A DNA stretch of 64,000 bases, from contig JAQPZY010001688.1 in NCBI GenBank assembly GCA_029931535.1, forward strand, positions 4,395,001 through 4,459,000, read 5' to 3'. This document shows positions 40,301-49,300 of the stretch, piece by piece. The stretch's first letter is position 1. The number at the start of each line of letters is the position of its first letter. The DNA is from Margaritifera margaritifera (Eukaryota > Mollusca > Bivalvia > Unionida > Margaritiferidae). A model generated the notes under the pieces. That model did not search any database. It was not told the origin of the DNA and saw only the letters and a list, made by a program, of their open reading frames with translations. The position numbers and the translations under genes were made by a program.

Positions 40301-43300
40301 TATACTGTATATAATTACACTGATCACATAACATTATACTGTATATAACAATTACATTGATCACATAACATTATACTGTATATAGCAATTACATTGATCA
40401 CATAACATTATACTGTATATAATTACACTGATCACATAACATACTGTATATAACAATTACATTGATCACATAACATTATACTCTATATAACAATTACATT
40501 GATCACATAACATACTGTATATAAGAATTACATTGATCACATAACATTATACTGTATATAACAAATACATTGATCACATAACGTTCACATTTATTACTTA
40601 ACATAATAAGATGTCAGAAAACTTGCATGTAAAACTGATATAGCGCATAAACAAATTAACAAGCAATGTCACTGAGTAATGCAATGTCATAACAGATAAG
40701 GAATCTCAAGCTTATATTATACAAACTGAAATCTCTGGAAGTCCTGGAATGATAAAACATGCTATTTGCTGTAAATTTCATTATAGCATCAAAAAATGTT
40801 TTCAGTAGTTTCCTGAATTTTACACCTAATGAAAAGTCATGTAAGATCCCTACTACATATTCTGTTTTAACATTTTCAAATTCATAAGAAAAGTAAAATT
40901 TCAAGGATATTTAAATTTTATACATATTAGTAAACTATGAAAATTATGTCAAAGGTAAGTTTTCATTTTTAATAGTATGTTTTTATGCTAAACAGAAGCA
41001 ATATAATTTTAAAAAGCTATAACAATCTTTACTTTTACATAATGCCATACAAAGCCCATCATGTTAGTTGGACTCAAGTAATGTCACAGTGCAATGCAGA
41101 GCCTTTCACATTAGTTGGAGTCAACTAATATCATAGTGCCATGCAAAACCTATCATATTAGTTGGAGTCGAGTAATGACATAGTGCTGTGCAAAACCTAT
41201 CGCCTTAGTTGGAGTCAAGTAATGCCATAGTGCCATGCAAAACCTATCATGTCAGTTGGAGTCAAATAATGTCATAATACCATGCAGAACCTATCATGTC
41301 CATTGGAGTCAAGTACTGTCATGCAGAACCTATCATGCCAGTTGGAGTCAAGTAATAACATAGTGCCACGCAAAACCTATCATGTTAGTTGGAGTCAAGT
41401 AAAGTGATAGTGCCATGCAGAACCTATCATGTCAGTTGGTAGGTTCTGCTTGACTTCAGCTGACATGATACATTCTGCATGGCACTCATCCGAGATCTTA
41501 ATGATTTAAGTATGAATGTATCTAGTAGCGCTTTATGGCACGTCAGCACAATAGTGGCTATATGGTGCCATATAAAAGTAAATGTTCGAAATATGTAATG
41601 ATTTAAGACTACTGACAAAGTTTGATCAAACTGGACTAGGAATCATCTCTAGACTGGTAACAAGCCCAGTATGAACACGGACCATGTAAGAAACTCGTAC
41701 ACTGTGAAAGACAAGCTAACTATCATTGCCTATGCAGAAGCACATGGTAAAAGAGCTGCTGGGAAGGAGCCAGGAAAGACCAGAGAAACAGTCAAGCACT
41801 GGTTTATTGTAAACAATTCAAACATCGTATAGCAAATGATGATCAGTACACTATCCAAAAATGGACGCCTACTGTTGCACTACGAAAATGTAGGAAAATT
41901 ATCAAGATATTAAAATGTATTATATCACATGTGCGTTATTAGGCAAACAAAGTTTTTTTAACCTCATTCTGGGTAGAAAATCATGGTGTGCATTATACAT
42001 CAGTGTGCGTTATATACACCAAAATATGGTATGGCTTCAGTCCATCAGATGCAAACTCACTTCATTAGTATGTGTGGATCTCACTCATTATCAAACTCAT
42101 CCGAGACATTAATGATATAATCAAATATTCCAAGTTTGATCAAAATTGGATCAGAAATACAGCCTCTAGAGTGTGAACAAGCTAAACACATCAGATGCAA
42201 GGTCACTTTATTAGTACACATCAATCTCACTCATTATCAAACTCGTCTGAGATCTTGATATAAGCAATATTCCAAGTCTGATCAAAATTGGATCAGAAGT
42301 AAGGCCTCCAGAATGTTAACAAGTTTTGACAAGCAATGCATGATCACCTCATTAATACTACATAGATCTCGCTCATCGATACTAAAGGTGGAGATTCAAT
42401 TCTACAAGATATTTACCTTATAAAGTTACTTTGAATCTTCAACAACCATAACTAATTATTAGTCATTTACCTCTTTATTCTTTACATGTATCAATATGTA
42501 TTGTATTATAGGTTGTGTATCACGATACGTTGATATGTGAATGGGTGTAGTGTTTCACCCCTACTTAGATAGGGATTTGTAAAAGTGCTTATGACGAAAT
42601 AGACACCTTGTGATATTTGAACCATTTTAAATCTGAATGTTGATATTTGGAATGAAATTTGCCATGGATTACTGAAGCATACTATCGTGGCATCATCACA
42701 GGAGTTTGATGTTTCATCCACTAAAATGATGAAAAGATTTTTCATGGACAAAACATAAAACTCATGTGCTATTATCTGATTGGACAAGTATAACTTCTTG
42801 CATGTTTAATTACGATGGAGATTTAGCAAATTGTTCTTAAATAACATTAATGTCATGATTTTAACTGTTAAGATGTCACTAACAAGTTGGTTAAGTATTT
42901 TGCATTCGTCTCATTTGAATAATGCTACAAAATGAAAGCGTTATGAAAGTTGGAAAAGTGAAAAACCAAAGAAATCCAACAATGCGTTGAACCAGAATAA
43001 TTTTAGTTGGTATATTCAGGATGACTCGCGATTCTGGATTTTTTCGTTGTGTATAAGTGATGGTGCATGCATATACATACATACACAGTTGAAATATAAG
43101 TCCATATTGGAAATAATTTCTCAACCCAAACCATGTCTCCCTGTGAGTTCAAACTTCTCCCTCTTGGCCTTTGGAGGCAGAAGTGACTTTACCCTAAAAT
43201 TCTGACCTAGTTTGAGCCTTGAAATAAGAAACAAGAGTCCCTCAAAGGGACTGTTGCTCTATTGGTCAAAAAGAATTTCCAGGAATTCAAGATAAGACCA

Positions 43301-46300
43301 TTTCTTCCTTTTAACTGTCGAGTGTTGAAACCATCTCTGATATTCTTTAGCAATAACAAGATTTTAAAATTAGCTGCTTTGGTACACATACTGGATGTCA
43401 GCTTGGCAACATTTTAATTTAGGACAAAGCAGGTATCATTAGAAGTGTTTTCGTCATTAGAAGTGTTTTCGTGAAAACAATCAGGGGTAGTATTGACAAC
43501 AAGATTTTTAAGACAGTCATCATGGCAGCCATATTGGATGTACAACTAGCACCATTTTCATTTAAGACTGGGTGAAAACCCCGTCAAAATAATCATCCAT
43601 TCAGGGGGAGTAGTGACAACAAGAATTTTAAGACATTTGTCATGGCAGCCATATTGGATGTACAACTGGAACCATTTTCATTTAGAACCAATTAGGTATC
43701 ATAAGAAGTCTATTTGTGACAACCCCATGTTGTTTGGAGTGGAGTAGAGATAACAATATTTTCAAGATATGACTTTCCATTCTGGAGGAGGAGCAATAAC
43801 AACATTTTCAAGATGGATGCTGTGGTGGCCATATTGGACATCAGATCGGCACCATTTTCGATTAAAACCAAATGGACATCATATGAAATCTTCTGGTGAA
43901 AACTTCATGTCAATATAACTTTCTGTTCAAGTAGAGTTGTGATAACAAGATTTTTAAGATGGCTGTCATGGTGGCCATATTGAATGTCAGATTGACACCA
44001 TTATTATTTAGGACCAGCTAGACATCATAAGAAGTCTTTTAGTGAAAACCTCCTGTCAATATAACCATCCATTCAGGAGGGGTATCAATAACAAGATTTT
44101 CAAGATGGCTGCTATGGTGGCCATATTGGACTTCAGATCTGCACCATTTTTATTTAGGACCAACTAGACATAAATAGTCTTTTAGTGAAAATACCATATT
44201 GATATGACCATTCATTCAGGAGGAAAAGCGATAACAAGATTCTCAAGATGGCAGCCATATTGGATAGCAGATTGGCACCAGTTTCATTTAGGACCAACTA
44301 GACCATGGGATGAATGTGCGTGCAAAGTTTCAAGGCAATCCTCCAAGTAGTTTAGGAGGAGTAGTGATAAGAAACTTGTGCTAACAGACGGACAGATGAC
44401 AGATGGACAACGGACAACAGACCATCCCATAAGCTATAGTGGTCTATGACCAGTAGAGCTAAAAACCCTTACCTCCACACAGCCCTTTAATCCTGAGCTG
44501 GCTGCATAGTGCAAAGCAGTGTTCTCCTTCTGCAAAAAAGATGTAAAGAATAGAGCTCAGTATTAGCAGACCAAACAGTAAAATGTGATATCAGGTAAAA
44601 GTTGTATTGTAGTAAACATAGGAGCCATAAAAGTGACAAAAACAAATACCTATGTACATAATACACAAACCTTATTAGTAAATACTGTTACAGAATTTCT
44701 GTGTCATGTTATAAACGGGCATGTAGCTGGCACCAACACGAGTTTTCATTTCCCCATGCATCACAGTGAGGGGTCCCCTGAGTATGTATTTTTTTCCCAG
44801 TAAAGTTCTGTTCTGTTCTTTTCAGATTATAAAGCTCACCCCAATAAAGCTTTTGGTAGTCTCCAGCAGTGATTGTAAACATTAATTATAAAGTGACCTT
44901 GACAACAAAATGTTGGCCCTTATAACAGGGCATAAAAGACATAAAACTAAATAATATTCTTTTCTATATCAAAGTAGAGGTGCTAAAATGAGTTGATAAA
45001 AACCCAGAGATTAATTTTTTTTAAAAATTACTGTTCTTAACATCTGCTTTAAAACCATCACTAGTATCATTATCCAACCCAAGAAGCCAGATTTTACTCG
45101 ATGAAAGTCAGTCCTTGAGTAACCTTGGTGTGACAGCCAATATGACCACTATAAGCACAGTTTATTAGCAATTACATGTACCTTGATTAGCCACTACAGC
45201 TGAGCCTCACTTAAAATGCATATAGTTTGGAAAGCTGCTGTAGCTCAGTTGGTAGAGTGTCAGATTCAAAAATCAAGGGTCACAGGTTCGATACCTGCCC
45301 AGGCCAGCCCAGTCTGACTGCCTCAGTTAGCTCCCATTTCCCCGGCATGATGTAGTCAATAATGTGTTCAAAGTGCCATTAAAACCAACAAAAACAAATA
45401 AACCACTCATCTAATTCCCATAGTCACTCACATGTACAATACAAGAGCCATGGTGGCACAGTAATTAGTGTGCCAGACTCACGACCAAAAAGGTGTGGGT
45501 TCAAATCCTACAATCAGATCAGCCCAGGTTGGCTACTGTGGTGTGTCCTTGGGCAAGGCACTTTACTGCAATTGCCTCGGTATTAAGTAACCTACTTGTG
45601 TTTTCTGTGCCATAAAACAAAAAAACCAAACCAAACATACACAATACACAGATAACCTGTTATGGGGATCCTATCATAATGTATAAAGGTCTCTTTATGC
45701 AATAAGGTTGTAATACTTGTAATACACTCACTAAGTTTCAATATTCTAGGAAGGATTATATGCATACAGCATGCCTAAAAGTCAAGTACTAATGAGATAA
45801 ATGCAAAACCTTAACAAAAGCCATTAAAGGATGAAATATGTCACAAAATGCTTCATTTGTTGTGAGGGTGGAGTACTAACCAACAGAGATGCATATTATC
45901 ATAGATTTCATGATTCTTGAAAGACCAGCGGCTGAGAAATTAATATAAAACAAAAAATATGTACTAAACAGGCTGGACTAGTAGAGGTTGTATATTGGAT
46001 AGTGCCGTGAATATTTCATTGTGTGGGAACATGTTAAGCAAACTAATTAAAAGTGACTGGGGGAATGAAAAGAAATCACAGCATTTCTCGCATTATTTTA
46101 TTTTAATAACGGAATGAAACCCGCTAATACATGTATTTACATGTGATTTCTTTTTCCTTTTGTTTTTTTTTAAAACAGAATCTCTCTCTCTCATAAAAAT
46201 TACTATAATTAAACTTTATATAATTTGTGAAGCACCTAAATAGTCTCATGACTCTTGACTTTGAAATTTATCTTTCATCTCTTGCAATACACGTATTTGA

Positions 46301-49300
46301 ATGTGTTTTAGTGGGTGAGTCTCTGAATATTAAATGGCATTGTGTACAACTTAAAAAGGGCATTCTGCACTGTGTACTGTAGGTGAGCCAACAGGTAAGT
46401 TCCACGTGAGGTAGCGGGCGTCCACTATTACATAATAATATTGCTGCGACTTTCAAATGGGCAATAAAACTTAATCCGTCCACTAAGAGCCACGACATGG
46501 ACAATCTGCGACAACCACTCTAACTGGTCCATAACAGACACAGCATGAAAAGGATTAAGGTCCACCATTGGAACATGGATTTTCACAAAAACGTGATGCG
46601 TGTACTGTAGGTATATTTGTATGCATCTACTGCTGAATTTGAAATTCTGCTGATTACAGGTGTAAATGTTACCATTGCTTAGAAGTGTTTAGTCTATTTT
46701 TCTTACTTGGGTATTCTTTGCCTCAGTATCTTTGAATCTAACTGATCAAAATCTGTCATGTGATATCTCTGCCATTAAATGATATGATATGAAGTCATTA
46801 TTTACATTACAGTATCACCTAGAAAGGTGTATAATTTTTTTTCCCATTTGTCTTCACATATGAATCTATCTCTTATGTATATTTCTGACATATTATCATT
46901 TAATGTATCGTTTAATGATAATGTGTATAATAAGTTCAACATACAAAGAGTAAGTTGTCAACTTGCTCTTTTTTTATATCTGGATTCTTCATTTTAAAAT
47001 AAAATCTGTCCACATTCTTAACCTTCTTTATTTTCCTTATAAATTCTACTTGATAGATTACAATCTCAGAAGAAAATGACAATGTACATTTTTATTTTGA
47101 AATTACATGATCTTGTGACTAGCAACAAAAAAGTGCCTTAAGACATTTCTGGCTGGAACACTGAACACAGTAATGCATGATTCTTTACAGTTAACATTGA
47201 ATCATTTGACTGAATGCAACTCTTTACTGAATACACTATTGCATGATTCTTTACAGTTAACACTGAATCATTTGATTGAATGCAACTATTTACTGTATAT
47301 AGTAATACATGATTCTTTACAGTTAACACTGAATCATTTGATTGAATGTAACTATTTACTGTATATAGTAATACATGATTCTTTACAGTTAACACTGAAT
47401 CATTTGATTGAATGTAACTATTTACTGTATACTGTAATGCATGATTCTTTACAATTAACACTGAATCATTTGATTGAATGCAACTATTTACTGTATATAG
47501 TAATACATGATTCTTTACAGTTAACACTGAATCATTTGATTGAATGTAACTATTTACTGTATATAGTAATACATGATTCTTTACAGTTAACACTGAATCA
47601 TTTGATTGAATGTAACTATTTACTGTATATAGTAATACATGATTCTTTACAGTTAACACTGAATCATTTGATTGAATGTAACTATTTACTGTATATAGTA
47701 ATACATGATTCTTTACAGTTAACACTGAATCATTTGATTGAATGTAACTATTTACTGTATACAGTAATGCATGATTCTTTACAGTTAACACTGAATCATT
47801 TGATTGAATGCAACTATTTACTGTATATAGTAATACATGATTCTTTACAGTTAACACTGAATCATTTGATTGAATGCAACTATTTAATGTATATAGTAAT
47901 ACATGATTCTTTACAGTTAACACTGAATCATTTGATTGAATGTAACTATTTACTGAATACTGTAATGCATGATTCTTTACAGTTAACACTGAATCATTTG
48001 ATTGAATGTAACTATTTACTGTATATAGTAATACATGATTCTTTACAGTTAACACTGAATCATTTGATTGAATGCAACTATTTACTGTATATAGTAATAC
48101 ATGATTCTTTACAGTTAACACTGAATCATTTGATTGAATGTAACTATTTACTGAATACTGTAATGCATGATTCTTTACAGTTAACACTGAATCATTTGAT
48201 TGAATGTAACTATTTACTGTATATAGTAATACATGATTCTTTACAGTTAACACTGAATCATTTGATCAAATGTAACTATTTACTGAATACACTAATGCAT
48301 GATTCTTTACAGTTAACACTGAATCATTTGATCAAATGTAACTATTTACTGTATATAGTAATACATGATTCTTTACAGTTAACACTGAATCATTTGATCA
48401 AATGTAACTATTTACTGTATATAGTAATACATGATTCTTTACAGTTAACATTGAATCACTTGATCAAATGTAACTATTTATTGTATATAGTAATACATGA
48501 TTCTTTACAGTTAACATTGAATCACTTGATCAAATGTAACTATTTACTGTATATAGTAATACATGATTCTTTACAGTTAACATTGAATCATTTGATCAAA
48601 TGTAACTATTTACTGTATATAGTAATACATGATTCTTTACAGTTAACATTGAATCATTTGATCAAATGTAACTATTTACTGTATATAGTAATACATGATT
48701 CTTTACAGTTAACATTGAATCATTTGATCAAATGTAACTATTTATTGTATATAGTAATACATGATTCTTTACAGTTAACATTGAATCACTTGATCAAATG
48801 TAACTATTTACTGTATATAGTAATACATGATTCTTTACAGTTAACATTGAATCACTTGATCAAATGTAACTATTTACTGTATACAGTAATACATGATTCT
48901 TTACAGTTAACACTGAATCATTTGATCAAATGTAACTATTTACTGTATACTGTAATGCATGATTCTTTACAGTTAACACTGAATCATTTGATCAAATGTA
49001 ACTATTTACTGTATATAGTAATGCATGATTCTTTACAGTTAACACTGAATCATTTGATCAAATGTAACTATTTACTGTATATAGTAATACATGATTCTTT
49101 ACAGTTAACACTGAATCATTTGATCAAATGTAACTATTTACTGAATACTGTAATGCATGATTCTTTACAGTTAACACTGAATCATTTGATCAAATGTAAC
49201 TATTTACTGTATACAGTAATACATGATTCTTTACAGTTAACACTGAATCATTTGATTGAATGTAACTATTTACTGAATACTGTAATGCATGATTCTTTAC

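Noticed and set aside
45235..45300. Possible tRNA gene (good A and B boxes)
   Set aside because: The acceptor stem does not pair and the sequence runs into SINE body and A-rich tail, so it is a SINE head.
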